Shown: positions 32,179-41,324, numbered from the stretch's first letter. The stretch: DNA of 41,324 nt from Bacteroidales bacterium (GCA_016936215.1 JAFGPL010000099.1:68190-109513), one strand, 5' to 3'. A program made the numbers and translations. The notes: a model not told the origin generated them from the sequence alone.

Positions 32179-35100
32179 ATGTTGCAACGTTTCATAGGTT
32201 GTATTATACTGTTTATATTTAATGTTGCCCTGCAGGCACAGTATAACTGTATATTTAAACACTATTCCACAAGCGACGGGCTCTCGCACGGCCAGGTAAG
32301 AACCATGCTCAAAGACAGCAAAGGATTTATGTGGTTCGGGACTTTTGACGGGATCAACAGGTTTGACGGGTATAATTTCACTACATATAAAACCAGGCCC
32401 GGTGACAATACCAGCATGTCGTCAAACCGGATTGATATGCTGAAAGAAGACCAGTGGGGATTTCTCTGGATACAAACATACGATTCGAAAGTATACAGGT
32501 TTGACCGGCGAACAGAAACCTTTGAGGGTGTTTTGTTTGATTCATCGGGTAATGAAATCAGGGTGGACAAACTTTATAAATCCAAACGAGGCGATTTCTG
32601 GTTATATTCCAACACACATGGCTTATTTCGTGCCTATACTGATTCTTCGAGTTTAAACATAAAAATCCGGAAACTATCGCTCCCTGGTATAAGCATTTCC
32701 GAAAAGTCTGAAAAAAAAGTTGTTTTTATGCATGAAGATGCAAAAAGGCACTTATGGATAGGATGGGAAAAGGAACTAATTTGCCTGGAGTATATTAAGA
32801 AAACAAATGAATACCTTGTTCATAAACAGTCACCCGACCTTGCCGTTTTACCAGAGGTTTACCACCTGACATCTGCCGCAGGCAAAGCCGGTTGTTTATG
32901 GATTGGAACACAGCAAGGAGTTTTACTCAGAATTGACCTGAAAACGCTTAAAATCGGACCATCAGGATTTATTAACAAAGCGCCTGTTAACACCTTAAGA
33001 AGTGCAAGGGGAAAGCACCTTTTTATAGGAACCATCGGCAACGGTATTTTCAGGTTTAATGCTGAAACCAATTTTACAGAAAAGCATTATGTTGATGAGA
33101 ATGTTAAGAATGTCCTTTCAATATTTATTGACTCCCGTTACCTGGTATGGCTTGATACTGACAGCAAGGGCATAATCAGGACTGATACTGCATTTTCGGT
33201 ATTCAGAAATTTCAGCCAGGTAACCGATGCTGATCCTTCATTGCAAATAAAAACAACCTCAACACTTACCGAGGACAAAAACGGTGTACTGTGGATTGCA
33301 CTCAAAGATGGCGGGTTTGGTTATTATAACCCTGTTACCGACAACCTCGACTATTTTTTCAACGAACCGGGAAATCCTGAATCAAAAATGTCTAATTACA
33401 TCAACAGCTATTATGTTGATACTTCGGATGTAATGTGGTTGTGCACTTATTTCAGGGGACTTGAAAAGATTACTTTTCTGCAGGACAGGTTTCGTTTTAT
33501 CAAACTGAGCCCTTCAGCAACAAACAAAATTGCCAATGAGGTAAGGGCTATTTTTGAAGACAAAAAAGGTAGCCTCTGGGTTGGCTCAAAAGATGGAAAA
33601 CTACACCTGCTGGATGACAAAAACAATATTTCAGGTGTGTTTTCAGATGAAATTGGCAACGGGATGGTTTATTCCATTATCGAAAGCCAAAATGGTACCG
33701 TATGGTTAGGTACCAAAGGCAACGGATTGTTCATGGCACAGAGAAAAGGCAACAGCAGAACAGATTTTTCTTTCATGCATTATATAACTAATCCGGAAAA
33801 TAAGTATTCCCTAAGTAATGATATGATCTATTCTGTGACCGAAGATTCAAAGGGGCGCATCTGGGTAGGTACTTTCGGAGGTGGAATAAACCTTTTGGAA
33901 AAGGAAGGAAACAATGTTATTTTCAGAAATCCGCTCAATACCTTCAAAAATTACCCGAAAGAAACAGGTGCCAGGATACGCTTTCTGAAAGAGGATACCA
34001 AAGGCACAATGTGGGTGGCAACCACCGAAGGACTATTATCATTTAATGTAAATTTTAAAAATCCCGGGGACATAATTTTTCAGCATTACACCAAAATTCC
34101 CGGCAATCCCAAAAGTCTTGGCAATAATGACATAATCACCATCCACAGTGATCGTTATGACACCCTTTGGCTCGGCACAATGGGTGGCGGTTTACATAAA
34201 ATGATATCTTATCCCAACAAGAATACACCTCCTGAATTCATGATATACACCCGGGAAAACGGTCTGCCGAGCGATGTCATATTAAGCATTGAAGATGACA
34301 ATAACGGTAACCTCTGGATTTCGACTGAAAATGGCATTGCAGCCTTTAACAGAGCAAACCAGCAGTTTACCTACTTTGATGAATATGATGGAATAGATAA
34401 TTCAACTTTTTCTGAAGCGACCTCTTGCAGAAGGGCTTCGGGTGAGATAATTTTCGGCTCGCTTGACGGTATATACCATTTTCATCCTGAAAAAGCAGCC
34501 AAGAGGACTATAAACGGTAATATGGTATTGACAAACCTTCGCTTATTTAATAAAGATGTGCGGCCCGAAGATAAAGGTTCACCCTTGAAATATGCCCTGT
34601 CAGAAACCAGCGAAATCACCCTCAGACATAACCAGAACATGTTCAGTATAGAATATGTAACCCTTGATTTTGTTGCACAGGATAAGATTGAATATGCTTT
34701 TATACTCGAAGGTTTTGACCCGGCAGGATCAGGGTGGCACTATGTAAAGAACCAACGAATTGCCACATACACAAATATTCCGCCGGGTGAATACTATTTC
34801 AGGGTAAAATACCTGAATGCAGGTCTGGAACCAACAAGACCGGGCGCAGGGCTTAAAATTAAAATCCTGCCCCCACCCTGGAAAACAGGATGGGCCTATG
34901 CACTTTATGTTTTAATTCTGCTGGCACTTCTCGAAGCAACCCGCAGGATTGTTACCACCATGATAAGACTTCGCAACAGGGTTGTGATAGAAAGAGAGAT
35001 GTCCGACCTGAAACTTAGGTTTTTTACCAATATTTCACATGAACTGCGCACTCCTTTAACCCTTATTCTTGGCCCCCTGGATGAGATTACACATAGTGAG

Positions 35101-36594
35101 CAGTTAACCGATCGTGGAAAGGAATTCATACAACTGATTGACCGCAATGCCAAAAGAATGTTAAAGCTCATCAACCAGTTGCTAAGCTTCAGGAAAATCC
35201 AGAACAAGAAAATGGTGCTAAAATTAACATATATTGATATTGTGCTGTTTGTCAGGGAAATTGCCTCAAATTTCAAAGAACTCGCAGAAGAAAAAAAAAT
35301 AAACTTCAGCATAAACAGCAATGTACAAAGCCTTTTTATATGGATAGACGAGGAAAAGACAGACATAGTAATATTCAACCTTTTATCGAATGCATTTAAA
35401 TTTACACCCGCATCGCGAAAAATTGAACTAAGAATAACACATTACGACCAACAGGATTATGTTACCATTGAAGTACGCGATGAGGGAATAGGAATACCGA
35501 AAGAAAAAATACCCTTGATATTCAAACGTTTTGCCGATATTCACGATTCAAAAAGCATCGGATACATGGGGACCGGTATAGGTTTGTCATTGTCTAAAGA
35601 GCTGATAGACCTGCATAACGGAACAATCAGCTTTGAAAGCACCGAAGGTAAAGGTTCTGTTTTTACTGTTCAGCTTAAGCTTGGAAAAGATCATTTTAAT
35701 AAAGAATATGCAGAGTTTATTGAAGCCAATGGCGTAAATACAATCCAGCCCCCTGAAATGCAAAATATGTTTACAGATATCACCAAAAATCCTGATATCA
35801 GCTTAAAAGAGCATACAAACAAAGATAAGCCGGTTTTGCTTATTGTTGAAGACAATGCTGATTTGCGTAAATTTATGGTCAGTCTTTTTAGTGAAAAATA
35901 TTTCATTGAAGAATCTGTTAATGGTGCCGAAGGTTACCAAAAAGCCTTTGCCATCCTGCCCGATCTTATTATTTCGGATGTGATGATGCCTGAAATGGAT
36001 GGTATAGAAATGACAAACAAACTAAAGAGCGACTTTGTCACCAGCCATATCCCTGTGATACTTCTCACCGCGAAAGCCTCTGTAGAAAGCAAGGTTGAAG
36101 GTTTGAAATACGGCGCCGATGCCTATATCACAAAACCATTTAACAGTCTGCTTTTACAGGCACAAATAACCAATCTTCTGGAACAACGAAGGTTGCTTGC
36201 CGAAAAATACATCAACCAGGTTAAGCTAATTGATATAAAGGGTGTTAATGAACCTGTTATAACCGATAAAGATTCTGAATTTCTAAAAACTGTGATAGGG
36301 ATCATTGAAGAAAATATCAGTATATCAGAGTTCAGGATTGAAGACATTGCAAGATCACTGGGAATGGGAAGGACCAATTTCTTTAAAAAAATAAAAGGGC
36401 TTACAGGTAGTTCACCTATTGACTTTGTAAATGAACTCAGGTTAAACAAAGCTGTTCAATTGCTTGAATCGGGCAGCTACAACATTTCAGAGGTTTCTTA
36501 CATGACCGGTTTTAACGATCCGGGCTATTTCAGTAAGCGGTTTAAAGAGCGTTTTAAAAAAGCTCCATCAAGTTTTCTTAAACAGAGAAACTAA
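32179..36594 (+). CDS. Hybrid two-component system sensor/regulator (HTCS)
   Basis: This 1471-aa protein starts at the ATG at 32179, which gives the signal peptide MLQRFIGCIILFIFNVALQA. Periplasmic two-component propeller repeats follow (HGQVRTMLKDSKGFMWFGTF and many similar W-x-G-T units), then a Y_Y_Y-type beta-sandwich (GYYFRVKYLNAG-like EYYFRVKYLNAG). A transmembrane helix lies at about 905-925. His954 is in the kinase motif ISHELRTPLT, and the ATPase domain contains NLLSNAFKFTP. The receiver domain has Asp1267 in SDVMMPEMDG, and an AraC-type helix-turn-helix occupies the last 100 residues. HTCS proteins bind an oligosaccharide in the periplasm and activate the matching locus. It is the only regulator visible here. 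Confidence 0.96.
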   Translation: MLQRFIGCIILFIFNVALQAQYNCIFKHYSTSDGLSHGQVRTMLKDSKGFMWFGTFDGINRFDGYNFTTYKTRPGDNTSMSSNRIDMLKEDQWGFLWIQTYDSKVYRFDRRTETFEGVLFDSSGNEIRVDKLYKSKRGDFWLYSNTHGLFRAYTDSSSLNIKIRKLSLPGISISEKSEKKVVFMHEDAKRHLWIGWEKELICLEYIKKTNEYLVHKQSPDLAVLPEVYHLTSAAGKAGCLWIGTQQGVLLRIDLKTLKIGPSGFINKAPVNTLRSARGKHLFIGTIGNGIFRFNAETNFTEKHYVDENVKNVLSIFIDSRYLVWLDTDSKGIIRTDTAFSVFRNFSQVTDADPSLQIKTTSTLTEDKNGVLWIALKDGGFGYYNPVTDNLDYFFNEPGNPESKMSNYINSYYVDTSDVMWLCTYFRGLEKITFLQDRFRFIKLSPSATNKIANEVRAIFEDKKGSLWVGSKDGKLHLLDDKNNISGVFSDEIGNGMVYSIIESQNGTVWLGTKGNGLFMAQRKGNSRTDFSFMHYITNPENKYSLSNDMIYSVTEDSKGRIWVGTFGGGINLLEKEGNNVIFRNPLNTFKNYPKETGARIRFLKEDTKGTMWVATTEGLLSFNVNFKNPGDIIFQHYTKIPGNPKSLGNNDIITIHSDRYDTLWLGTMGGGLHKMISYPNKNTPPEFMIYTRENGLPSDVILSIEDDNNGNLWISTENGIAAFNRANQQFTYFDEYDGIDNSTFSEATSCRRASGEIIFGSLDGIYHFHPEKAAKRTINGNMVLTNLRLFNKDVRPEDKGSPLKYALSETSEITLRHNQNMFSIEYVTLDFVAQDKIEYAFILEGFDPAGSGWHYVKNQRIATYTNIPPGEYYFRVKYLNAGLEPTRPGAGLKIKILPPPWKTGWAYALYVLILLALLEATRRIVTTMIRLRNRVVIEREMSDLKLRFFTNISHELRTPLTLILGPLDEITHSEQLTDRGKEFIQLIDRNAKRMLKLINQLLSFRKIQNKKMVLKLTYIDIVLFVREIASNFKELAEEKKINFSINSNVQSLFIWIDEEKTDIVIFNLLSNAFKFTPASRKIELRITHYDQQDYVTIEVRDEGIGIPKEKIPLIFKRFADIHDSKSIGYMGTGIGLSLSKELIDLHNGTISFESTEGKGSVFTVQLKLGKDHFNKEYAEFIEANGVNTIQPPEMQNMFTDITKNPDISLKEHTNKDKPVLLIVEDNADLRKFMVSLFSEKYFIEESVNGAEGYQKAFAILPDLIISDVMMPEMDGIEMTNKLKSDFVTSHIPVILLTAKASVESKVEGLKYGADAYITKPFNSLLLQAQITNLLEQRRLLAEKYINQVKLIDIKGVNEPVITDKDSEFLKTVIGIIEENISISEFRIEDIARSLGMGRTNFFKKIKGLTGSSPIDFVNELRLNKAVQLLESGSYNISEVSYMTGFNDPGYFSKRFKERFKKAPSSFLKQRN

Positions 36595-36729
36595 GTAAGA
36601 CAATCAAAAACTACCACTTTTAAAACAATTATTCCCAAAGCTATTTTCACTTCCGGCTTATTTTTATTGCCTTAAAACCGGGTGTAACACGGTTATGAGT
36701 TGGTATTTAAATAAATGTAATTAAATTAT
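36595..36729 (+). promoter_or_regulatory. Leader region of the large CE8 gene
   Basis: This 135-base gap follows the HTCS stop. It contains an imperfect palindrome with the core TAACACGGTTA (36685-36695), nearly the same as TAACACGATTA at 14746-14756 before the susC/acetylesterase genes. No clear TAnnTTTG box or terminator is seen. The shared core could be a common operator, but this is weak evidence. Confidence 0.25.
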
Positions 36730-39700
36730 ATGACTATGAAAAGGACGTTTGTACTCTTTTGTTTTTTTGCTTTAATAGCACTGAACCAAAACATAATGGG
36801 ACAATCTGATGAATTGATCCCTGCATCGGCATTTTGGGAACTTTCAAATCCTGAGTCAGGAGGTACCGGCATTGAAGCATCAGTATCGGGTAACCTAATT
36901 GCTGCAGATGAATCGGGTGGCAGCAATACACAAATTCGTGATTATTCGGGTTATGACGGCAGCCAGCGTTCGCAGATAACCGGGGGCGCATGGCCGGCAA
37001 ATCAGATCTCACCGCTGGATGATGTTTACATTCAGTTTGCAGTTTCGCCCCAACCTTACTCAAAATTCTACCTCGATTCCCTTATTATGGAGATTACAGC
37101 TACTGCAATTAATACCATGAAAGCAGAAATATTTTATTCCACCGACCCTGCATTTGCAAATCCCGATTCAATCGGAATTTCAACCGGCTATGTTGTAAGG
37201 GACAGTTGGACCAAGGTACAGGCAAAACCAGGAATAACTATTGAAGATGGTGAAACGCTGTATGTAAGGGTATATTTTTGGGTGGAAGACCCCACTGTAA
37301 GAACCGGTAAATACTTCTGTATTAAAAATTTAATGGTAAAAGGGGAAGGAGAAAGTCTCCCTGCGCCTGCTTCGGTAAAATGGTTTGAGAATGGTTTGCC
37401 GTCAGCCGTGATATCCGGAAACCTGTTGTCAAATGCCCCAACATATAGTGATTCATTAACTTTGTACAACACTACTACCGATTTACCATTAAATGGTGGA
37501 AATAATGTAACTGCAGGAGCTATTCATACAGTGTCAAAGATATGGAATGCAGAAGCTGATACAGTATCATATCTGTATTTTGGATTTGAAGTTTCTCCCA
37601 AGACAGGAGGAACATTTCATATTGATTCGGTAAAAATTAACATAGGGGGCTGGTTTGAATCGAATTTCAAAGCAGCTATATACTATTCCTTAAAACCTGA
37701 TTTTTCTGATGCCACCCTGTTGTTTCCTGACGCACAACTTCCCGGAAATGCACTAAGTACATGGAAAACAGCAATTGACACCAATGTTTATACCGGTGAA
37801 ACCTTTTACCTGAGAGTATATCCCCATAATACCGCATCAGCCGGATGGGCCAAACTGATAGCTGTCAATGATGTCATTATAAAAGGTTCCACTACCGGAT
37901 TGACTGCAGACCCGCCTACAGTGACAACCGGAAATCTATCTTATCTCTCTACCACATTCGTCACATGCGGGGGTTCTATTCCTACCGACGGGGGATCAGC
38001 AGTCATTGCCAGGGGTGTTGTATGGGATACGATAGCTGCCCCGACAGTTGAAGAAGACCCAAAGACCACCGATGGAACCGGATCGGGGTCATTTGTAAGC
38101 CATGTAACAGGTCTTATACCCGGTAAGTTATACTATTTAAGGACTTATGCCACAAACCTGGCGGGTACTTCATATGGCGAAGAAAAAACATTCACCACAC
38201 TTTCATCGGTGGTACTTCCTACAGTTACTACAACATCCGTTTCATCTGTTTTGGTAAAAACTGCAGAAAGTGGCGGAAACGTTACCGAATGGGGAGGCGA
38301 TACTGTAACTGCCAGGGGAATCTGCTGGAATACGACCGGCGCTCCTGAAACAACAGACAACTTTACAATGGACGGGGAAGGACTGGGAACATTCAAAAGC
38401 ATCGCCCATCCCCTTGCAGAAAACACAAAATATTATCTCAGGGCTTATGCAACCAACTCAGCAGGAACAGGGTACGGTGAAGTAGTTGAATTCACCACAC
38501 AAACTGCAGCCCCTGATGTGATGAAAACAGTGGCCAAAGACGGAAGCGGTGACTACACAACCGTTCAGGCAGCCTTCGATGCCGTACCCGAACTCTATAC
38601 CGGAACATGGACAATATACATTAAACCAGGCGTTTACAAAGAAAAACTGATACTGGAAAGGAATAAAGTGAATGTAGTGCTTAGAGGTGACCATCCGGAC
38701 AGTACCATTTTAACCTATGACGACAATGCCAACACACCTAATGGTTCGGGAGGAACAGTGGGCACATCGGGTTCATACAGTGTTTCCATTGAACCGAATG
38801 ATTTCGCAGCTTACAAAATCACCTTTCAGAATACCAACCAGACAGCACAGGCAGTTGCACTGAGAACAAACGGCGACAGGCAGAGCTATTATCATTGCCG
38901 TTTGAAGGGGTACCAGGATACCTATTACACTTATGGTCTTGGCAGGATTTATATGAAAAGCTGTTACATCGAAGGTGCGGTGGATTATATATTTGGCCAG
39001 GCAACGGTGGTATTTGACAGTTGCGAGTTTAAAATTATCCGCAGCGGAGCACCGCTTACCGCAGCAAGTACCAATGTCAATTCAAAATTCGGATATGTCT
39101 TCAGAAACAGCAAAATAATGACCGACAAAACCGGGTATGACGGAAACACCATCTCTTCGGTTTATCTTGGCAGGCCCTGGCAGGGAAATCCTAAAGTGGT
39201 CTTTATGTATTGCGAAGAACCTGCCACTCTCGCTCCTGCTGGCTGGACCAACATGACTGCCGGATTAGACCCGCTGTTTGCCGAGTATAAATGTTTTGGC
39301 CCGGGCTATAAACCCGACCAGCGCTCTACCAATGTCAATTACCCAGGTATTCAGCTCACCGATGAGCAGGCAGCAGCCTATACCATTGCCAATATATTTG
39401 CCAAAACTACTAATCCTTCTTTTGGCATAGACTGGATGCCGGATACCACAGTTTGTGAAAAGTTACCCCAGACAATCGAATTTGGTGAATTACCCGGTAA
39501 AAGAATGGGTGAAGCCCCTTTTGAGCTTACTGGCACTGCAACATCTAACCTGCCAATGGTTTACAATAGTTCAAATATATCTGTTGCAACCATTAACGGT
39601 ATTACAGTTACACTTGTCGGTGCAGGCACAACTGATATAACGGCTTCACAGCCTGGCAACTTTCTGTATCATGCCGCACCCGGCACAATCACCCAAACAC

Positions 39701-39963
39701 TTAACGTAGGTGAGCCAAGTTCGCTGGATGATGCTTCTTTAAAGGAATTCATAGTCTTTCCAAATCCTGCAAACGGAAGAATATTCATCAAAAATCAGTT
39801 ACACACTGCCACTCTAATAGAGGTATTTAATGACAAGGGACAAAAGCTGGTGGAAACGATAATGAATACAGATGAGACCAGCATTGATGTATCATCATTT
39901 CCGGAAGGGTTATACTTTGTAAAGATTAATGAATCGGTGCATAAGATTGTTATAAAAAAGTAG
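36730..39963 (+). CDS. Large multidomain pectin methylesterase (CE8) with Fn3-like repeats and T9SS tail
   Basis: This 1077-aa protein has a signal peptide (about 1-24) and two N-terminal beta-sandwich regions of unknown role (about 25-390). Two Fn3-like repeats follow at about 395-595, each with the Bacteroidota pattern ARG-x-x-W and LRxYATNxAGTxYGE. The CE8 helix spans about 598-900, with Gln729 and Asp730 (GYQDTYY), Asp752 (VDYIFG) and Arg815 (LGRPW). An Ig-like domain (about 905-1000) and a type A T9SS sorting domain (VFPNPANGRIFI to the end) complete it. It is probably secreted or surface-attached and removes methyl esters before depolymerisation. The N-terminal domains may bind pectin. 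It follows the HTCS gene and ends at a strong terminator. Confidence 0.94.
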   Translation: MTMKRTFVLFCFFALIALNQNIMGQSDELIPASAFWELSNPESGGTGIEASVSGNLIAADESGGSNTQIRDYSGYDGSQRSQITGGAWPANQISPLDDVYIQFAVSPQPYSKFYLDSLIMEITATAINTMKAEIFYSTDPAFANPDSIGISTGYVVRDSWTKVQAKPGITIEDGETLYVRVYFWVEDPTVRTGKYFCIKNLMVKGEGESLPAPASVKWFENGLPSAVISGNLLSNAPTYSDSLTLYNTTTDLPLNGGNNVTAGAIHTVSKIWNAEADTVSYLYFGFEVSPKTGGTFHIDSVKINIGGWFESNFKAAIYYSLKPDFSDATLLFPDAQLPGNALSTWKTAIDTNVYTGETFYLRVYPHNTASAGWAKLIAVNDVIIKGSTTGLTADPPTVTTGNLSYLSTTFVTCGGSIPTDGGSAVIARGVVWDTIAAPTVEEDPKTTDGTGSGSFVSHVTGLIPGKLYYLRTYATNLAGTSYGEEKTFTTLSSVVLPTVTTTSVSSVLVKTAESGGNVTEWGGDTVTARGICWNTTGAPETTDNFTMDGEGLGTFKSIAHPLAENTKYYLRAYATNSAGTGYGEVVEFTTQTAAPDVMKTVAKDGSGDYTTVQAAFDAVPELYTGTWTIYIKPGVYKEKLILERNKVNVVLRGDHPDSTILTYDDNANTPNGSGGTVGTSGSYSVSIEPNDFAAYKITFQNTNQTAQAVALRTNGDRQSYYHCRLKGYQDTYYTYGLGRIYMKSCYIEGAVDYIFGQATVVFDSCEFKIIRSGAPLTAASTNVNSKFGYVFRNSKIMTDKTGYDGNTISSVYLGRPWQGNPKVVFMYCEEPATLAPAGWTNMTAGLDPLFAEYKCFGPGYKPDQRSTNVNYPGIQLTDEQAAAYTIANIFAKTTNPSFGIDWMPDTTVCEKLPQTIEFGELPGKRMGEAPFELTGTATSNLPMVYNSSNISVATINGITVTLVGAGTTDITASQPGNFLYHAAPGTITQTLNVGEPSSLDDASLKEFIVFPNPANGRIFIKNQLHTATLIEVFNDKGQKLVETIMNTDETSIDVSSFPEGLYFVKINESVHKIVIKK

Positions 39964-40326
39964 AAGTTTAGTAATAGTTGGATGAAATACCCCGGAAGGA
40001 TATCAAAAGCCTTGCCGGGGTATTTTTTGATGTAAAGTCATTATTAAAAAAGTGATATACTTTATTGTCTGTCTCGAATTGTCTAAGCCATAATTTTTCA
40101 TTATTTTTGTCCTGTAACTTAACATTTTAAGATTTACAAACTGTTTTTGTTTTTTTTAAGCTACAAAAATTGCCTTTAAAGAACAGAGATGAAGATAAAA
40201 TAGAGTATTGCATCTGCCTTTCCTTTTTGAGCAGGATGAAGAAAATATAAAAGATGTAAGTCGCCCAGAGATGGGATAATAAAAGTATATAATTTAAAAA
40301 TATTGAAACTCTTTATATTTAAAACT
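39964..40326 (+). other. Gene-free region between the CE8 gene and the toxin-antitoxin pair
   Basis: These 363 bases hold the CE8 terminator (39985-40028) and otherwise AT-rich sequence. A -7-like TATTTTTG is at 40102-40109, about 220 bases before the antitoxin ATG. I find no open frame with a credible protein and no tRNA-like cloverleaf. It marks the end of the pectin-related genes. Confidence 0.6.
39985..40028 (+). terminator. Rho-independent terminator after the large CE8 gene
   Basis: Arms AAATACCCCGG and CCGGGGTATTT pair perfectly, with an inner AAGG/CCTT extension and one bulged G. The right arm runs into TATTTTTT. It begins 22 bases after the CE8 stop. Confidence 0.9.
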
Positions 40327-40536
40327 ATGATACGTACAGTTATAACGGCCGATAAAAATGTGCTCACCCTTCCTTTACCTGAGGACTACGTAGGAAAACA
40401 GGTTGAAGTGATAGCCTTTACCCTTGAGGAAGGTGCTGAAAAACAACAATTAAAGAAAAAACATGTTACTTTTGACGCTGTAAAGCTCGATACAAGAGAG
40501 TTTAAATTTAACCGGGAAGAAGCTAATGAACGATAG
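40327..40536 (+). CDS. Putative antitoxin of a PIN-domain toxin-antitoxin pair
   Basis: The protein is 69 aa from the ATG at 40327. An upstream in-frame TTG at 40303 would add 8 residues but is less likely. The start MIRTVITADKNVLTLPLPED has the look of small antitoxins found before VapC-like toxins in Bacteroidota, with a short N-terminal beta-strand region and a charged C-terminal tail (DTREFKFNREEANER). Its end overlaps the toxin start by 11 bases, the usual coupling in such pairs. The call rests mainly on size and partner. Confidence 0.7.
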   Translation: MIRTVITADKNVLTLPLPEDYVGKQVEVIAFTLEEGAEKQQLKKKHVTFDAVKLDTREFKFNREEANER

Positions 40537-40933
40537 AGTTTTTCTTGACACCAATATACTGGTTTATTCCTATTCGGCAACAGACCTGGTTAAACAAAAG
40601 ATTGCCCGAAAACTTGTTGCCGAAAACCTTTCATATATCAGTACACAGGTTTTGCAGGAACTGGCAAACACTCTTACTAAAAAATTTGGCAATACATGGA
40701 AAGATACACAAAAGGCAGTAGTTGAATCGGGTAAAAACAATCTTCTTCATGTAAACAACCAGGACACAATTGCCAACGCCTGTGATATCGCCGATAAATA
40801 CCAGTACTCTTTTTATGATTCTTTGATTGTTTCGGCTGCCATGTCCTGCAACTGCACAACCCTTTACAGTGAAGACATGCAGCATGGACAAATGGTTGAA
40901 AACAAACTGAAAATTGTAAACCCGTTTATATAG
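40526..40933 (+). CDS. VapC-like PIN-domain ribonuclease toxin
   Basis: This 135-aa protein has the PIN-domain acidic residues in place: Asp8 (FLDTN), Glu45 (LQELAN), Asp98 (SFYDSLIVSAA) and Asp117 (LYSEDMQHG). PIN toxins cleave RNA, often tRNA or rRNA, using bound magnesium or manganese, and are held inactive by the antitoxin encoded just upstream. It has no link to pectin use and lies beyond the terminator of the CE8 gene. Confidence 0.9.
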   Translation: MNDRVFLDTNILVYSYSATDLVKQKIARKLVAENLSYISTQVLQELANTLTKKFGNTWKDTQKAVVESGKNNLLHVNNQDTIANACDIADKYQYSFYDSLIVSAAMSCNCTTLYSEDMQHGQMVENKLKIVNPFI

Positions 40934-40935
40934 CA

Positions 40936-40959
40936 AAAACCCGGACGATGCCGTGTTTT
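40936..40959. terminator. Terminator between the toxin gene and the convergent small membrane gene
   Basis: AAAACCCGG (40936-40944) and CCGTGTTTT (40951-40959) pair with one mismatch around a 6-base loop. A T-rich stretch follows on the plus strand (ATTTTT), and the minus strand also ends in a T-run after the stem. Placement just after the toxin stop supports a bidirectional terminator. Confidence 0.7.
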
Positions 40960-40965
40960 ATTTTT

Positions 40966-41145
40966 CTAGCCTAAAAAGCTTTTCCCTCTTATAAGGTTAT
41001 GCTTTATAATTCCATAAGCAATGAGTATTAATACCGATACTATAATATAAAATATTATATTCCAGCCTTTTCTCTTTTTTGTAGACTTATCTTCTGTCTG
41101 CCATAATTCCTTTAGGTCTTTATATTTTTTGTTGTATCTCTGCAT
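40966..41145 (-). CDS. Small single-helix membrane protein, function unknown
   Basis: From the ATG at 41145 the frame encodes 59 aa: a charged N-terminal region (MQRYNKKYKDLKELW, then KSTKKRKG), one transmembrane helix (IIFYIIVSVLILIAYGII) and a short tail. A GTG at 41175 could extend it by ten residues. I do not recognise a family. The clear topology and the convergent terminator give some support that it is real. Confidence 0.45.
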   Translation of the reverse strand: MQRYNKKYKDLKELWQTEDKSTKKRKGWNIIFYIIVSVLILIAYGIIKHNLIRGKSFLG

Positions 41146-41175
41146 GTTTATACCAATTAGAGCCACGATTAACAC

Positions 41176-41324
41176 AACAATACCAGGCTAAAGATTAGCA
41201 GTACTATCTATTAATTCCCCTCCTGCTGGCGCGAGCTCAATGTCATTAAGTTAAGGGCATAACAGGCTGGTTATCAAATTAATTTCTTTCTATTATGAAA
41301 CATAGGTGGCTTGGTCCTTTGTCT
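41176..41324. other. Right-edge region without an assignable gene
   Basis: This 149-base stretch has a GC-richer patch (CTGCTGGCGCGAGCTC at about 41223-41238) followed by TCAATGTCATTAAGTTAAGG. An ATG at 41295 opens a frame (MKHRWLGPLS) that runs off the window. It could be the start of a further gene. Nothing more can be said from the visible bases. Confidence 0.3.

Noticed and set aside
1-41324. CRISPR arrays, tRNA or rRNA genes and complete insertion sequences
   Set aside because: No regularly spaced repeats, cloverleaf-forming stretches, ribosomal sequence or transposase frames were seen on either strand by eye.

Overview
The window reads as a chromosomal stretch from a free-living or environmental member of the Bacteroidota, probably Bacteroidales or a relative such as Marinilabiliales or Prolixibacteraceae (inference). 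The evidence is a SusC/SusD pair, a hybrid two-component system (HTCS), TAnnTTTG-type -7 boxes, start sites without clear Shine-Dalgarno sequences, and two proteins with C-terminal type IX secretion (T9SS) sorting domains. Most Bacteroides lack T9SS. About 40 kb forms one large pectin-degradation region (polysaccharide utilization locus, PUL).

Layout. (A) Minus-strand operon, transcribed 14607 to 1: SusC, SusD, an intercistronic terminator-like hairpin, a 914-aa unassigned glycoside-hydrolase-like protein, a UroD/MtaA-like protein, a pectin methylesterase (CE8) with a T9SS tail, a second UroD/MtaA-like protein, an ExuT-like hexuronate transporter, a second CE8, and the start of a GH2 enzyme cut by the window edge. 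(B) Divergent plus-strand group 14944-22535: SGNH/SASA-type acetylesterase, DUF5703-type protein, a UroD-like protein fused to two thioredoxin-like domains, a CobW/COG0523 GTPase and an alpha/beta-hydrolase esterase. (C) Minus-strand operon 32015 to 22698: NCS1-family permease, tiny two-helix membrane protein, GH78 rhamnosidase, PL22-like oligogalacturonate lyase, GH127 arabinofuranosidase and an L-fucose/L-arabinose-isomerase-like protein. (D) Plus strand: an HTCS sensor-regulator and a 1077-aa multidomain CE8 with a T9SS tail. (E) A VapBC-type toxin-antitoxin pair and a small membrane protein mark the end of the pectin region.

How it fits together (inference). Secreted CE8 enzymes and acetylesterases strip methyl and acetyl esters. 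SusCD imports oligomers across the outer membrane. Periplasmic GH127, GH2, the PL22-like enzyme and the two unassigned enzymes trim them, and the ExuT-like and NCS1 transporters carry products into the cytoplasm. No endo-acting depolymerase (GH28, PL1, PL9, PL10, PL11) is present here, so backbone cleavage must be encoded elsewhere.

The most unusual feature is a set of three cytoplasmic, zinc-motif-bearing UroD/MtaA-like methyltransferase homologues plus a COG0523 metallochaperone-like GTPase. Two of the three alternate with CE8 genes in operon A. Pectin demethylation releases methanol, so the arrangement suggests a methanol- or O-methyl-handling module built into a pectin locus. No corrinoid protein or MtaB-like partner is visible in the window.
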